Shown here in pieces: positions 36,277 to 45,457 of a stretch of DNA of 64,000 nt. This DNA is from Streptomonospora sp. PA3 (GTDB taxonomy: Bacteria; Actinomycetota; Actinomycetes; Streptosporangiales; Streptosporangiaceae), in the NCBI RefSeq assembly GCF_009728995.1, contig NZ_VTZW01000008.1:248001-312000 (forward strand). Direction: 5' to 3'. How positions within the stretch are numbered: position 1 is the stretch's first letter; each line of letters starts with the position of its first letter. The notes under the pieces were generated by a model, which was given only the letters and a program-made list of their open reading frames with translations, was not told where the DNA came from and did no database searches. The translations under genes were made by a program, and so were the position numbers.

Positions 36277-36349
36277 CCCTCCTGCTTCCGGGGCGGGCCT
36301 CCGGGCGGGCGCGTGCCCGGCGCGGTGCGGCCGGCCCGGTGCGGCCGGG

Positions 36350-37669
36350 TCAGCCGTCCTCGCCGTGGACGCCACCGGGCGTGCCCTCGCCGTCGGTGGT
36401 GTCGGGCTCGCCGGTGGCGCTGTTGGCCAGCCACTCCTCCCACGGGCGCTGCCAGTAGCCCCACCCGTTGTCGACCTCGAGCTCGCGGTCGGTGCCGTTG
36501 ATGATGAGCGGATCGCCCATCAGCGACTCCTCGTAGAACCACTTGGCGTCGGCGTTGCTCATGTTGGTGCAGCCGTGGCTCTCGTTGGACTCGCCGAGCC
36601 GCCCGTTCCACGGTGCGGCGTGGGTGAACTCGCCGCTGTTGGAGAAGCGGACGGCGTAGTCGACGTCGAGCTTGTAGCCCTCGGGGCTGTCCACGGGGAT
36701 GCCCGTGGTCGAGGAGTCCATGACCAGGTGCTCGTACTTCTCCATGGTCAGGTGGACGCCGCTGGTGGTGGTGTACTTGCGGATGTCGCCGCGGCCGTTG
36801 CTGATCGGGAAGTTCTTGATGGTTTCACCGTCGCGTTCGACGGTCATCGTGTGCTCGGAGTCCTCGATCGTGCTGATCTGCTCGCGGCCCACCGCGAAGT
36901 TGAGCTGGTGGTTCTCGATGCCGTAGACGCCCTCGGAGGCCTCGACCCCGGCCAGGTGCATGTCGACGGTGACGTTCTGGTAGGGCTCCCAGTACTCCTC
37001 GGGGCGGAAGACGGCGGTCTTGTCGCCGAACCAGTTCCACGCGCCGTCGACGGGGTGCTCGGAGGTGACCTCCATGGAGTTCTCCACCTGCGCCTTGTTC
37101 TCGACGGGCAGGTCGAAGTTGACGATCACCGGCATGCCCACTCCCACGGTCTGGCCGCTGGTGGGGAAGTTGGACTGCAGCTCCAGGCGCTTGCCCTCGA
37201 CGGCCGGCAGGGTGCTGAACTTGCTGACGACCTCGGCCTGCTCGCCGTCGCCGGTCTCGACGGCGGCGGTGACGGTGACGTCGGAGCCGGGCACGAGGTT
37301 CCAATCGCTGACCCAGGTCTTGCCGTCCTCGCTGAGAGTGCCGGTGACGGCGTCGACCTCGGACTCCCCGCTGTCTGAAGGGCTCGGGCTCGCGCCGGAC
37401 GCGCCCTGGCCTCCGGCGGCGCCGCTCTGCTCGATGCGGACGTCGGTGATGGTGCCCTCGGCCGCCTCGACGGTCACCGGCACGTTCGGCTCGACCTTGT
37501 CGGCGCCGTCCTCGGGCGTGATCCGGACGTCGGCGGCCTCCTCGGCCTCGCCGCCCGTCGTCTGAGGGGTGGGGTCCCCACCGGTGCAGGCCGTGGCCAG
37601 GACCAGGACCAGTCCGGTCAGGCCGGCGCCCGCACCGCGGACCGCCGTGGGGAGTGCACTGCCCTTCAC
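36350..37669 (-). CDS. Lipoprotein L,D-transpeptidase with Ig-like domains
   Basis: A 439-residue cell-wall cross-linking enzyme making 3-3 peptidoglycan bonds. The lipobox LATACTGG ends the signal peptide, so the protein is lipid-anchored outside. Two bacterial Ig-like domains (about 45-160 and 165-270) precede the YkuD catalytic domain. The catalytic motif reads SNESHGCTNMSNADAKW, with the HGC histidine and cysteine intact. Architecture matches mycobacterial LdtMt2-type and LppS-like enzymes. It lies between the convergent qcr and cta operons. ATG at 37667-37669 begins a normal signal sequence. Confidence 0.93.
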   Translation of the reverse strand: MKGSALPTAVRGAGAGLTGLVLVLATACTGGDPTPQTTGGEAEEAADVRITPEDGADKVEPNVPVTVEAAEGTITDVRIEQSGAAGGQGASGASPSPSDSGESEVDAVTGTLSEDGKTWVSDWNLVPGSDVTVTAAVETGDGEQAEVVSKFSTLPAVEGKRLELQSNFPTSGQTVGVGMPVIVNFDLPVENKAQVENSMEVTSEHPVDGAWNWFGDKTAVFRPEEYWEPYQNVTVDMHLAGVEASEGVYGIENHQLNFAVGREQISTIEDSEHTMTVERDGETIKNFPISNGRGDIRKYTTTSGVHLTMEKYEHLVMDSSTTGIPVDSPEGYKLDVDYAVRFSNSGEFTHAAPWNGRLGESNESHGCTNMSNADAKWFYEESLMGDPLIINGTDRELEVDNGWGYWQRPWEEWLANSATGEPDTTDGEGTPGGVHGEDG

Positions 37670-37898
37670 CCTGCGACCTCCAGTCTCGAAGGGGGCCTGT
37701 GATCGGCGGTCCCACTACCCGGGGAGGCGCCGCACAGTGCCGAGTGTCCGCTGTGGACTGTCAGGGGCGGCCGCGGGGAAGCCGGCACCGCACCGGCGGG
37801 GGATGCCGGCCGCCGATAGAACAATACCCCCGGCGGGTGGCGGTTCACCGCCCCCACCGGGGGTCTGCGATTGGGCCGGGCCGGCCGCGAGCGCGCTT

Positions 37899-38324
37899 CT
37901 AGTGGCTGAACTGGCCCCGGTAGTACTCGAACACCCAGCCGATGGCGGTGAGGATGACGGCCAGTGCGCCGATGAACACCATCCACCAGCCGATCGCCAC
38001 GCCGATCGCCAGGAACGCCACCGCCATCGCGGTGAACAGCGGCCACCAGCTGTGCGGGCTGAAGAACCCGTACTCGCCGGCGTTCTCGGCGATCTCGCCG
38101 TCGAGGCGCTCCTCGGGTGCCAGGCCGTGGTAGCGCTCGCTGCGCCGCGCCGACTGCCACAGCCAGAAGCCGATCATCCAGCCGAAGGCGATGGAGACGA
38201 CCAGCGCCACCGTGCCCGTCCACTCGATCTCGCCCTCGACGACCCAGGCCCAGTAGGCGTAGAGGGCCGCGACCAGCCCGAAGAAGGTCGAGACGCCCAT
38301 AAACAGGTAAGCCTGCATCTTCAT
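37899..38324 (-). CDS. ctaF: Actinobacterial cytochrome c oxidase subunit IV
   Basis: A 141-residue four-helix subunit found only in actinobacterial aa3 oxidases. Recognisable segments are FMGVSTFFGLVAALYAYW, SIAFGWMIGFWLWQSARRSE, YGFFSPHSWWPLFTAM and IGWVFEYYRGQFSH. It is third in the ctaC-ctaD-ctaF operon, 15 bases after ctaD. AGGGGAG precedes the ATG. Confidence 0.94.
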   Translation of the reverse strand: MKMQAYLFMGVSTFFGLVAALYAYWAWVVEGEIEWTGTVALVVSIAFGWMIGFWLWQSARRSERYHGLAPEERLDGEIAENAGEYGFFSPHSWWPLFTAMAVAFLAIGVAIGWWMVFIGALAVILTAIGWVFEYYRGQFSH

Positions 38325-38339
38325 GGTGAACTCGCTCCC

Positions 38340-40013
38340 CTACTTCGCGGTTGCGGGTGCGGGCGCCGCACCGGGTGCGGCGGCGTGCGGGTGCTTCAGG
38401 TCGAAGGCCGGGCGCTCCGAGCGGATGCGCGGCAGCGACGTGAAGTTGTGGCGCGGCGGCGGGCAGGAGGTGGCCCACTCCAGGGAGCAGCCGTAGCCCC
38501 ACGGGTCGTCGACCTCCACCTTGGGGGCCCTGCGGTGGGTCACCCACATGTTCCAGAAGAAGATGAGGGTGGAGGCGCCCAGCACGAAGGAGCTGACCGA
38601 GGAGAAGACGTTCAGCGCGGTGAAGCCGTCGGAGGGCAGGTAGTCGGCGTAGCGGCGCGGGAAGCCCTCGGCGCCCAGCCAGTGCTGGACCAGGAAGGTC
38701 CCGTGGAAGCCGAAGAACAGCAGCCAGAAGTGCGCCTTGCCGAGCTTCTCGTCGAGCATCTTGCCGGTGAACTTGGGCCACCAGAAGTAGAAGCCCGCGA
38801 ACATCGCGAACACCACGGTGCCGAACACCACGTAGTGGAAGTGGGCCACCACGAAGTAGGAGTCGGTGACGTGGAAGTCCAGCGGCGGCGAGGCCAGGAT
38901 GACCCCGGTCAGCCCGCCGAACAGGAACGTCACCAGGAACCCGACGGTGAACAGCATCGGGGTGGCGAAGACCAGCTGGCCGCGCCACATGGTGCCGACC
39001 CAGTTGAAGAACTTCACCCCTGTGGGCACCGCGATGAGGAACGTCATGAACGAGAAGAACGGCAGCAGCACCGCGCCGGTGGGGAACATGTGGTGGGCCC
39101 ACACGGTCACCGACAGGCCGGTGATGGCGATGGTGGCCGCCACCAGGCTCTTGTAGCCGAAGATCGGCTTGCGGCTGAAGACGGGCAGCACCTCGGTCGC
39201 GATACCGAAGAACGGCAGCGCGATGATGTAGACCTCGGGATGGCCGAAGAACCAGAACAGGTGCTGCCAGAGGATGGCGCCGCCGTGCGCGGCGTCGAAG
39301 ACGTGGGTGCCGATCATCCGGTCGGCGCCCAGCGCGATCAGGGCCGCGGTCAGCACCGGGAAGGCGATCAGCACGAGCACACTGGTCAGCAGGCCGTTCC
39401 AGGTGAAGATCGGCATGCGGAACATGGTCATGCCGGGCGCGCGCATGCACAGGCCGGTGGTGATGAAGTTGACGGCGCTGAGGATCGTGCCCAGACCGCT
39501 GACGGCCAGGCCCAGGATCCACAGGTCGCCGCCCAGGCCGGGCGAGCGCACGGCGTCCGACAGCGGCGTGTAGGCGAACCAGCCGAAGCTGGCCGCGCCG
39601 CCGGGGGTGAGGAACCCGCCGACCGCGATGAGGCTGCCGAACAGGAACAGGTAGTACCCGAACAGGTTCAGGCGCGGGAAGGCCACGTCGGGCGCGCCGA
39701 TCTGCAGCGGCATGATGATGTTGGTGAACCCGACGAACAGCGGGGTCGCGAACATCAGCAGCATGATCGTGCCGTGCATGGTGAACAGCTGGTTGAACTG
39801 CTCGTGGGTGACCACCTGCATGCCCGGCCACAGCAGCTCGGCGCGCATCAGCAGCGCCAGGATGCCGCCGAAGACGAAGAAGCCGAACGAGGTGATCAGG
39901 TACATGTACCCGATGATCTTGTGGTCGGTCGACGACATCCAGTTGACGAGGACCGACCCCTTGGGGGTCGCCGCGGGCGCGGCCGCATCGGGGGTGTGCG
40001 TCACGGTCGCCAT
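38340..40013 (-). CDS. ctaD: Cytochrome c oxidase subunit I
   Basis: A 557-residue catalytic subunit of the aa3 oxidase. Residues for haem a, haem a3 and CuB are visible: [34 protein letters not shown] (His-Tyr cross-link region), [10 protein letters not shown], and [20 protein letters not shown]. The glutamate of the proton channel lies in GHPEVY. The ATG at 40011-40013 shares one base with the ctaC stop (TGATG), so translation is coupled. Confidence 0.97.
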   Translation of the reverse strand: MATVTHTPDAAAPAATPKGSVLVNWMSSTDHKIIGYMYLITSFGFFVFGGILALLMRAELLWPGMQVVTHEQFNQLFTMHGTIMLLMFATPLFVGFTNIIMPLQIGAPDVAFPRLNLFGYYLFLFGSLIAVGGFLTPGGAASFGWFAYTPLSDAVRSPGLGGDLWILGLAVSGLGTILSAVNFITTGLCMRAPGMTMFRMPIFTWNGLLTSVLVLIAFPVLTAALIALGADRMIGTHVFDAAHGGAILWQHLFWFFGHPEVYIIALPFFGIATEVLPVFSRKPIFGYKSLVAATIAITGLSVTVWAHHMFPTGAVLLPFFSFMTFLIAVPTGVKFFNWVGTMWRGQLVFATPMLFTVGFLVTFLFGGLTGVILASPPLDFHVTDSYFVVAHFHYVVFGTVVFAMFAGFYFWWPKFTGKMLDEKLGKAHFWLLFFGFHGTFLVQHWLGAEGFPRRYADYLPSDGFTALNVFSSVSSFVLGASTLIFFWNMWVTHRRAPKVEVDDPWGYGCSLEWATSCPPPRHNFTSLPRIRSERPAFDLKHPHAAAPGAAPAPATAK

Positions 40014-41011
40014 CAGCGCCCTGCCTCCTCGTTCGCCGCCGCCGGAACGCCCGCCTCGTCGGCCGGGGCCGGTTCGTCTGCCGCCGGCTCCTCGTCGGTC
40101 ACCGCGTCCTCGGGGCCCTCGCCCTCGGGACCGGGCATGTCGATGGTCCCGGAGTCGGCTTCGCCCGACTCCAGCTGCTCGGCGGTCTCCTGCTGCTGCT
40201 GTTGGGCCTTGGCCTCCTGCTCGGCCACCCAGGCGTCGTAGGCGGCGGGCTCCATCACCTTGACGGTGAACAGCATCCGGGAGTGGTCGACGCCGCACAG
40301 CTCGGCGCAGCGGCCGGCGTAGGTGCCCGCCGTGCCCTCCTGCACCTTGACCTGGAACTCGTTGGTCCGGCCGGGCATGACGTCCAGCTTGAAGGCGAAG
40401 GCCGGGATCCAGAACGAGTGGATGACGTCGGGGGAGTTCAGGTCGAAGTGCACCACGTCGCCCTCGCGCAGCACCAGGGTGGGCCGGTGCGTGGGGGTGC
40501 CGACCACCGAGAAGCGCGGCTGGGCCGCGCTCTCCCCGGACTCGGGCAGGGGCTTGTCCAGGTAGTTGAACTGCCAGCTCCACTGGAAGGCGACGACCTC
40601 GATGTTGGTGTCGGCCTTCTCGTCGGTGGCCAGCAGCGCCGTCTGATCGCGCGCGGTGAAGTAGAAGAGCACCGAGATGATCACGATCGGCAGGACGGTG
40701 TAGAGCGCCTCGATGGGCATGTTGTAGCGCACCTGCGGCGGGAGCTGCTCGGAGCGCTTGCGGTGGAAGATGATCGACCAGACGATCAGGCCCCACACCA
40801 GAAGGCCGACCGCGAACGCCGCCACCCACGACCCCTGCCAGAGCGTGAGGACGCGCTCGCCCTGCTCGGTGATCGGCTCCGGGATGCCCAAGCGGGTGTA
40901 CTGGTTCGACGCGCAGCCGGTCGCGGCCAGGCCCAGCGCGGCGAGCGCGGCGCCGCGCGGTGCCCATCGGCGCAGCGCGGGGCGCCGATTCCTATGGCGG
41001 GTCGGACTCAC
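40013..41011 (-). CDS. ctaC: Cytochrome c oxidase subunit II
   Basis: A 332-residue lipoprotein subunit carrying CuA. The signal peptide ends in a lipobox ([10 protein letters not shown]), then two membrane helices. The CuA ligands lie in [15 protein letters not shown] near residue 230, and [10 protein letters not shown] is the electron-entry patch. The last 60 residues are a Glu/Gln/Pro-rich, apparently disordered tail with a run of five glutamines, longer than usual. GTG start with GGAAGG upstream. Confidence 0.95.
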   Translation of the reverse strand: MSPTRHRNRRPALRRWAPRGAALAALGLAATGCASNQYTRLGIPEPITEQGERVLTLWQGSWVAAFAVGLLVWGLIVWSIIFHRKRSEQLPPQVRYNMPIEALYTVLPIVIISVLFYFTARDQTALLATDEKADTNIEVVAFQWSWQFNYLDKPLPESGESAAQPRFSVVGTPTHRPTLVLREGDVVHFDLNSPDVIHSFWIPAFAFKLDVMPGRTNEFQVKVQEGTAGTYAGRCAELCGVDHSRMLFTVKVMEPAAYDAWVAEQEAKAQQQQQETAEQLESGEADSGTIDMPGPEGEGPEDAVTDEEPAADEPAPADEAGVPAAANEEAGR

Positions 41012-41391
41012 GGATTGCCTTCCCAGCGGTGATGCCCGCGGTGCGCGGGCGGTCGTATTCCAAAGCTTTTCGGGGGAAACACTAGCGCGCTCCGCCGGGC
41101 CCCCTGTTCAGGGGCATGCCTGATCAGCGTGTTGGCCGCGCCCCTCGAAGGCGCGCGGCCGCGCGCCCGCCCGCGGCCCCGCCCGCCCAGGGGCGGTCGG
41201 GTTGCGGGGCGGCCCGGCGGAGCGGTGTGTCGCCCGGTCCGCTGCCGCGGCCGCCGGAGTCTTGCGGATGCGGCGGTCGCGTGCGGACTAAGGCGAGAGT
41301 ACCGCTGTGTTTACCGACCCCTTAACCGGGTGCCGGTTAGCCGCGTCCTCGGGTAAAGAATGGAGTACGCGCAACCGTGAGAGGAGCTCCG
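41012..41391. other. Divergent intergenic region between ctaC and the TusA-like gene
   Basis: 380 bases without a gene. A short inverted repeat TAACCGG (41323-41329) / CCGGTTA (41333-41339) lies 53 bases before the TusA-like start and could be an operator. A -10-like TAAAGA follows near 41355. Nothing else is identifiable. Confidence 0.4.
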
Positions 41392-41628
41392 TTGGCGGAG
41401 GAGCCGTTGGTGACCGTCGAGGCGATCGGGCGCAAGTGCCCGATCCCCATCATCATGCTCGCCGGCCGGATCCGGGAGGTCCCGATCGGCTCGGTCATCG
41501 CCGTCACGGCCGACGACCCGGCCGCTCGCACCGACATCCCGTCCTGGTGCCGGATGAAGATGCAGGAGTTCGTGGCCGAGGTGCCGCTGGCGCAGGGCAG
41601 CGCGTTCCACATCCGGCGGATGTACTGA
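41392..41628 (+). CDS. TusA-like sulfur-carrier protein
   Basis: A 78-residue TusA/YedF/SirA-fold protein. The active cysteine is in the conserved CPxP motif of AIGRKCPIPIIMLAGRI, followed by VIAVTADDPAARTDIPSWC with a second cysteine. Such proteins carry persulfide sulfur between cysteine desulfurases and acceptors. TTG at 41392 is favoured since AGAGGAG sits six bases upstream; a GTG at 41377 in frame would place that ribosome site inside the gene. No desulfurase gene is nearby. Confidence 0.8.
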   Translation: MAEEPLVTVEAIGRKCPIPIIMLAGRIREVPIGSVIAVTADDPAARTDIPSWCRMKMQEFVAEVPLAQGSAFHIRRMY

Positions 41629-41667
41629 AGGCCGCCCCGGCCGGCGCCGGCGGCATCGCAAAGCAGC

Positions 41668-41706
41668 GGGCCGTGCGACCGCCGGCAATCCGGGGTCGCA
41701 CGGCCC
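41668..41706. terminator. Bidirectional terminator between the TusA-like gene and rpsD
   Basis: GGGCCGTGCGACC (41668-41680) pairs perfectly with GGTCGCACGGCCC (41694-41706) around a 13-base loop, between two convergent genes. Confidence 0.75.
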
Positions 41707-41731
41707 GTATCAGGCACGCGAAGCGCCGGGG

Positions 41732-42343
41732 TCAGCGCGCGTAGTACTCCACGACGAGCTGCTCGTCGAAGGGCACCGGAACCTGCTCGCGCTTGGGGCG
41801 GTCGACGACCGCCACGCGCAGGTCCTTGTGGCTCACGGCGAGGTAGCCCGCGGTCTTCTCGTCGGCGTGCACGCCCTCGGCGGCCTCGACGAAGGGCACC
41901 ATCTGGCGGGACTTCTCGCGCACGCTGATGACCTGGCCGGGCTTGACCTGGTACGAGGGGATGTCGACCTTCTTGCCGTCCACGGTGATGTGGCCGTGGT
42001 TGATGTACTGGCGCGCCGCGTAGATCGACGGCGCGAGCCCGGAGCGGAGCACCACCGAGACGAGCCGCGTCTCCAGCTCGGCGATGAGCTCCTCACCGGT
42101 GCGCCCGGGGCGCTTCTTGGCCGTCTCGTAGGTGCGGGCCAGCTGCTTCTCCGACAGGTCGTAGTACCAGCGCAGCTTCTGCTTCTCCGCCTGGCGGACC
42201 GCGTAGTCGCTGGTCGAGCGCCGGACTCGGCGGCCGTGCTCACCCGGGGGGTAGGGCCGCTTCTCGAAGTAGCTGACCGCCTTACGGGTCAGCGGGGTAC
42301 CCGCGCGCCGGGACAACCGCACCTTAGGTCCGGTGTAGCGCAT
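41732..42343 (-). CDS. rpsD: 30S ribosomal protein S4 (zinc-free form)
   Basis: A 203-residue S4 that initiates 16S rRNA folding. It begins MRYTGPKVRLSRRAG and contains the S4 RNA-binding domain (RLVSVVLRSGLAPSIYAARQ, INHGHITVDGKKVDIPSY). The zinc-binding cysteines of the N-terminal C+ form are absent, so this is a C- type. It is encoded alone rather than in the alpha operon. Downstream of its promoter region, divergently, lies an iron-box-controlled gene. Confidence 0.96.
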   Translation of the reverse strand: MRYTGPKVRLSRRAGTPLTRKAVSYFEKRPYPPGEHGRRVRRSTSDYAVRQAEKQKLRWYYDLSEKQLARTYETAKKRPGRTGEELIAELETRLVSVVLRSGLAPSIYAARQYINHGHITVDGKKVDIPSYQVKPGQVISVREKSRQMVPFVEAAEGVHADEKTAGYLAVSHKDLRVAVVDRPKREQVPVPFDEQLVVEYYAR

Positions 42344-42384
42344 TCACGTCCTCCGTCTATGAGTCACTTGCAAAAACGGGAGTC

Positions 42385-42403
42385 CTAGGTAAGGCTTGCC
42401 TAA
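42385..42403 (+). promoter_or_regulatory. Iron box (DmdR/IdeR operator)
   Basis: CTAGGTAAGGCTTGCCTAA matches the 19-base IdeR/DmdR consensus TTAGGTTAGGCTAACCTAA at 15 of 19 positions and is nearly palindromic. It overlaps a candidate promoter (TTGCAA at 42368-42373, TAAGGC at 42390-42395) and ends 14 bases before the DUF2470 ATG, with AGGAGG between. Binding of the Fe-loaded repressor here would block transcription when iron is plentiful. Confidence 0.8.
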
Positions 42404-42417
42404 GTCTAGGAGGTGCC

Positions 42418-43260
42418 ATGCGACAGCCCAGCCCGTCCGAGACCGAACGGGTCCGCTCCCTTGCCGCCACGGCGACCCCCACCGCAGCGGCGTTGGCAGA
42501 CAATCCCGACACGCCTTTCAACGTTGCCGGGGCGGTCGATCACGCCGGGCGCGTAGTCCTGTGGGTCGCGGCGCACCACCCGCTGCACGAGGCGGTGCGG
42601 GAGGGGCGGCGCGCAGATCCCGGCCCTGAGGTCGGTGTCGATCTGTCCGCGATCCGGCGTGTGGGTCGCACCTCTACTGTACGCGCTCGGCTGTGGTGCC
42701 AGGGCAGGGCCGAGGCGGTGCCCGCCCACGAGCGGCGCTCGGCGGCGCTCACGGTGTGGGAGCGCCACCCCGACGAGGGACTGCTCGCCGCGGCCGCGCT
42801 CCGGCCCGAGCCCGATGCGCCGGTACTGCTGCGGATGGCGCCGCGCCGTGTCTTCTACCACACCTACGACGCGGCCGGGGTGGTCGAGGGCGCCGCGTTC
42901 ACGCTGACCCGCCCCGATCCGGTCGCCAAGCCGGCCGAGGAGATCGTCGAGCGGGTCAACGACCGCTACCGCGACGAGCTGACCCGGGCCGCGTGCCGGC
43001 TGCCGGGGGCTCCGCAGGGCCGGGCGTGGCTGTGGGAGCTGGACGCCCGCGGCGCGACGGTGTGGGTCGACGTCGCCGGCGGAGCCGACGCCGCTCTGGT
43101 GCGCGTGCCCTGGAGCGCCCCGGCGCGGACCGTCTGCCGGCTGGAGCGCGCGCTGTTCGGCTTCCTCGCCGACGGAGGCGCCGAGTCCGGCGCCGACGCG
43201 GGCACCAGTCCGGTCCGCGGCCGCCCCTGCCGGCGTGCCCACCGCCACCGCACCGACTGA
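42418..43260 (+). CDS. Iron-regulated DUF2470 protein (HugZ-like)
   Basis: A 280-residue protein. The N-terminal half resembles a pyridoxamine-5'-phosphate-oxidase-like split barrel (FNVAGAVDHAGRVVLWVAAH, STVRARLWCQGRAEAVP). The DUF2470 segment (KPAEEIVERVNDRYRDELTR) begins near residue 172. This pairing occurs in HugZ-type haem-handling proteins. ATG follows AGGAGG. The iron box directly upstream supports expression under iron starvation. The tail is Arg/Gly-rich. Haem degradation or storage is an inference from family and regulation. Confidence 0.8.
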   Translation: MRQPSPSETERVRSLAATATPTAAALADNPDTPFNVAGAVDHAGRVVLWVAAHHPLHEAVREGRRADPGPEVGVDLSAIRRVGRTSTVRARLWCQGRAEAVPAHERRSAALTVWERHPDEGLLAAAALRPEPDAPVLLRMAPRRVFYHTYDAAGVVEGAAFTLTRPDPVAKPAEEIVERVNDRYRDELTRAACRLPGAPQGRAWLWELDARGATVWVDVAGGADAALVRVPWSAPARTVCRLERALFGFLADGGAESGADAGTSPVRGRPCRRAHRHRTD

Positions 43261-43370
43261 TCCCCGCCCTCTTGGGCGCCGATCGTGTACCCGGTCATCG
43301 TGCGCGTTCACGAGTGACCGCACGCACGTACAGGATGAGCGCCGCCGGGGGGCCTCGCGGAAAGACGAAA

Positions 43371-43431
43371 GGGCCTCCCCGGCGGGAGTCGCGAGCGGGC
43401 CGAGACGCCCGCGGTTCCGCCGGGAAGGCCC
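43371..43431 (-). terminator. Hairpin after adoK
   Basis: GGGCCTCCCCGGCGG (43371-43385) pairs with CCGCCGGGAAGGCCC (43417-43431) with one mismatch across a 31-base loop, 57 bases past the adoK stop on the minus strand. Confidence 0.45.
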
Positions 43432-43487
43432 GTCCACCGCAGCGCCGCGCGGGGCGGCGCCGGTGGGCCCGGAAGCCGGGTACGGCC

Positions 43488-44462
43488 TCAGGACAGGTGC
43501 GGCTTGATCTCGCGCGCGCTGTCCTCGCCGTAGGACTCGGTGATCTTGTCGAGCAGGCTCGCCGGAGTCAGGTCGTACTCCTGCGGGCCGTTGACCGCCA
43601 GGCAGTGCACCGCGATGGCGTTGCCGACCTGGGCGGACAGCTCCAGGGACAGGCCCCAGGACAGGCCCGCCAGGAAGCCGGCCCGGAACGCGTCGCCGAC
43701 GCCGGTGGGGTCGACCTTCTCGCTGACCGCGGCGGGGCCGACGTTGATGGGCGGCTCACCCTTGCGGTCGATGCGCACGCCCTTGGCGCCCAGCGTCGTC
43801 ACGCGGGTCTGCACTCGGTCGAGGATCTCCTCCTCGCTCCAGCCGGTCTTCTGCTCGCAGAGGGCCTTCTCGTACTCGTTGGTGAAGAGGTAGGTGGCGC
43901 CCTCGATCAGCTCCCGCACCTGCGGGCCGTCCATGAAGGCCAGCTGCTGGGAGGGGTCGGCGGCGAAGGCGAGGCCGCGGTCGCGGCACTCCTGGCTGTG
44001 GCGGGTCATGGCGCCGGGGTCGTTGGCGCTGACGAGCACCAGGTCGAAACCGCCGGCCGCGTCCGACAGCGGCTTCAGCTCGATGTTCTTGGCCTCGGCC
44101 ATCGCGCCGGGGTAGAACGAGGCGATCTGGTTGTGGTCCTTGTCGGTGGTGCAGACGAAGCGCGCCGTGTGGCGGAGCTCGGAGATGTGCACGCCGGAGG
44201 TGTCCACCCCGTGGCGCTCCAACCAGGAGCGGTATTCGTCGAAGTCGGCCCCCGCTGCGCCCACGAGGACGGGGCTCAGACCCAGGACCCCCATGGCGAA
44301 GCTGATGTTGGGGGCGCAGCCGCCGCGTCGCACCTCAAGCTCGTCCACCAGGAACGACAGCGACACCTGCTCAAGCTGATCGGCGATGAGTTGTTCGGAG
44401 AACCGTCCCTCGAAGGTCATCAGATGGTCGGAGGCGATCGATCCGGTAACCGCGATGCGCAC
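43488..44462 (-). CDS. adoK: Adenosine kinase, PfkB family
   Basis: A 324-residue PfkB-fold kinase phosphorylating adenosine to AMP. It matches the mycobacterial AdoK closely in length and sequence: RIAVTGSIASDHLMTFEGRF, VSLSFLVDELEVRRGG, AADPSQQLAFM, and the catalytic signature DPTGVGDAFRAGFLAGLS with the base aspartate. GTG at 44460-44462 is preceded by AAGGAG. It is next to the HesB gene, as in mycobacteria. Confidence 0.93.
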   Translation of the reverse strand: MRIAVTGSIASDHLMTFEGRFSEQLIADQLEQVSLSFLVDELEVRRGGCAPNISFAMGVLGLSPVLVGAAGADFDEYRSWLERHGVDTSGVHISELRHTARFVCTTDKDHNQIASFYPGAMAEAKNIELKPLSDAAGGFDLVLVSANDPGAMTRHSQECRDRGLAFAADPSQQLAFMDGPQVRELIEGATYLFTNEYEKALCEQKTGWSEEEILDRVQTRVTTLGAKGVRIDRKGEPPINVGPAAVSEKVDPTGVGDAFRAGFLAGLSWGLSLELSAQVGNAIAVHCLAVNGPQEYDLTPASLLDKITESYGEDSAREIKPHLS

Positions 44463-44670
44463 TGCAGAGGGCTCCTTGGGTAGTGGGGAGAATGGACGGT
44501 CCTCAAGCCTACCCATGCCGGTTTCGCCCGCTGCAGGCGCCCGCCCAGGGCTCTACGTATCCCCTGGTCAGCACGGGTTTTTCGGCCGGCGTGCGGCTTG
44601 TCCGCGAATCGCCGGCCGGACCGGGCCGGTTCTCGGCGCGGCGGCGGAATTCCGCCCCCTGCGGCGATTT

Positions 44671-44690
44671 GCGAAACGGCATTGTTTCGC
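44671..44690. promoter_or_regulatory. AT-rich inverted repeat, possible operator upstream of adoK
   Basis: GCGAAAC (44671-44677) and GTTTCGC (44684-44690) form a perfect dyad around GGCATT in an unusually AT-rich patch of about 50 bases. The location, 210 bases ahead of adoK, suggests a protein-binding site; the regulator is unknown. Confidence 0.35.
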
Positions 44691-44772
44691 GACGCGCTTT
44701 CCGTTCCGTAATACGCCCGGTGCACTCGGCCCGGGCGGGGAAAACCGCGCCGGGTTAGGGGACGGCAGACGA

Positions 44773-44812
44773 CGAGGGTCCGCGCGCCCGGATGGGGGCG
44801 TGCGGACCCTCG
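44773..44812 (-). terminator. Terminator of the HesB/IscA gene
   Basis: CGAGGGTCCGC (44773-44783) pairs perfectly with GCGGACCCTCG (44802-44812) around an 18-base loop, 76 bases beyond the stop codon on the minus strand. Confidence 0.6.
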
Positions 44813-44887
44813 ATCGGTCTGCGTGGCGATACCCGGCCGCGCCGCCGCGGCCCCGCCGCGGGGCACCGGCAGCCGAAGGCACGCGCC

Positions 44888-45238
44888 TTAGTTGAAGGAG
44901 TCGCCGCAGGCGCAGGAACCCGTGGCATTGGGGTTGTCGATCGTGAAGCCCTGCTTCTCGATCGTGTCGACGAAGTCGATGGTGGCGCCCATCAGGTAGG
45001 GGGCGCTCATCCGGTCGGTGACGACCTCGACGCCGGAGAAGTCGCGCACGACATCGCCGTCGAGCTCGCGCTCGTCGAAGAACAGCTGGTAGCGGAGCCC
45101 CGAACAGCCGCCCGGCTGCACGGCGACACGAAGCCGCAGGTCGTCGCGCCCCTCCTGCTCAAGGAGGTTCTTGACCTTGCTCGACGCCTTCTCCGTCAGG
45201 ATGATGCCCTGCGCGGGGGCCTCGCTCTGTACCGTCAT
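44888..45238 (-). CDS. HesB/IscA (ErpA-type) iron-sulfur cluster carrier
   Basis: A 116-residue A-type carrier. The three cluster cysteines are present: one in PGGCSGLRYQLFFDE and two in TGSCACGDSFN. TIDFVDTIEKQGFTIDNPNA is the typical beta segment. It delivers 4Fe-4S clusters to acceptor enzymes such as LipA, encoded later in this window. Its neighbours adoK and glycerate kinase match the mycobacterial order. Confidence 0.94.
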   Translation of the reverse strand: MTVQSEAPAQGIILTEKASSKVKNLLEQEGRDDLRLRVAVQPGGCSGLRYQLFFDERELDGDVVRDFSGVEVVTDRMSAPYLMGATIDFVDTIEKQGFTIDNPNATGSCACGDSFN

Positions 45239-45457
45239 CTGCTAGCTCCTCCGTAAAAGCGTGGCGGCCGCCACTGGCACTGGTCGACCCGAACTGGTCA
45301 ACGCCCACGGCCGCTGGTGCATTCCTGCCCGTGGCGGGGACGCGCAATGCTGCCGCTGTCCAGACTAGGCGCTCGCCGGGGTCGCCGCCATCATCGGTGA
45401 TCCTCTCTGGGGACGGTGCGGGTCCGCGCGGACGTGCGCCGACGCGCCCGCCGCGGC

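Larger units (their letters stand above)
35964..36349. other. Convergent intergenic region with two terminators
   Basis: 386 bases between qcrB and the convergent L,D-transpeptidase gene. It contains one terminator per strand (35999-36032 and 36236-36276) and no supportable gene. Confidence 0.6.
44463..44887. other. Intergenic region between adoK and the HesB gene
   Basis: 425 bases with no gene. It contains the inverted repeat at 44671-44690 and the terminator at 44773-44812; the rest shows nothing I can identify. Confidence 0.5.
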
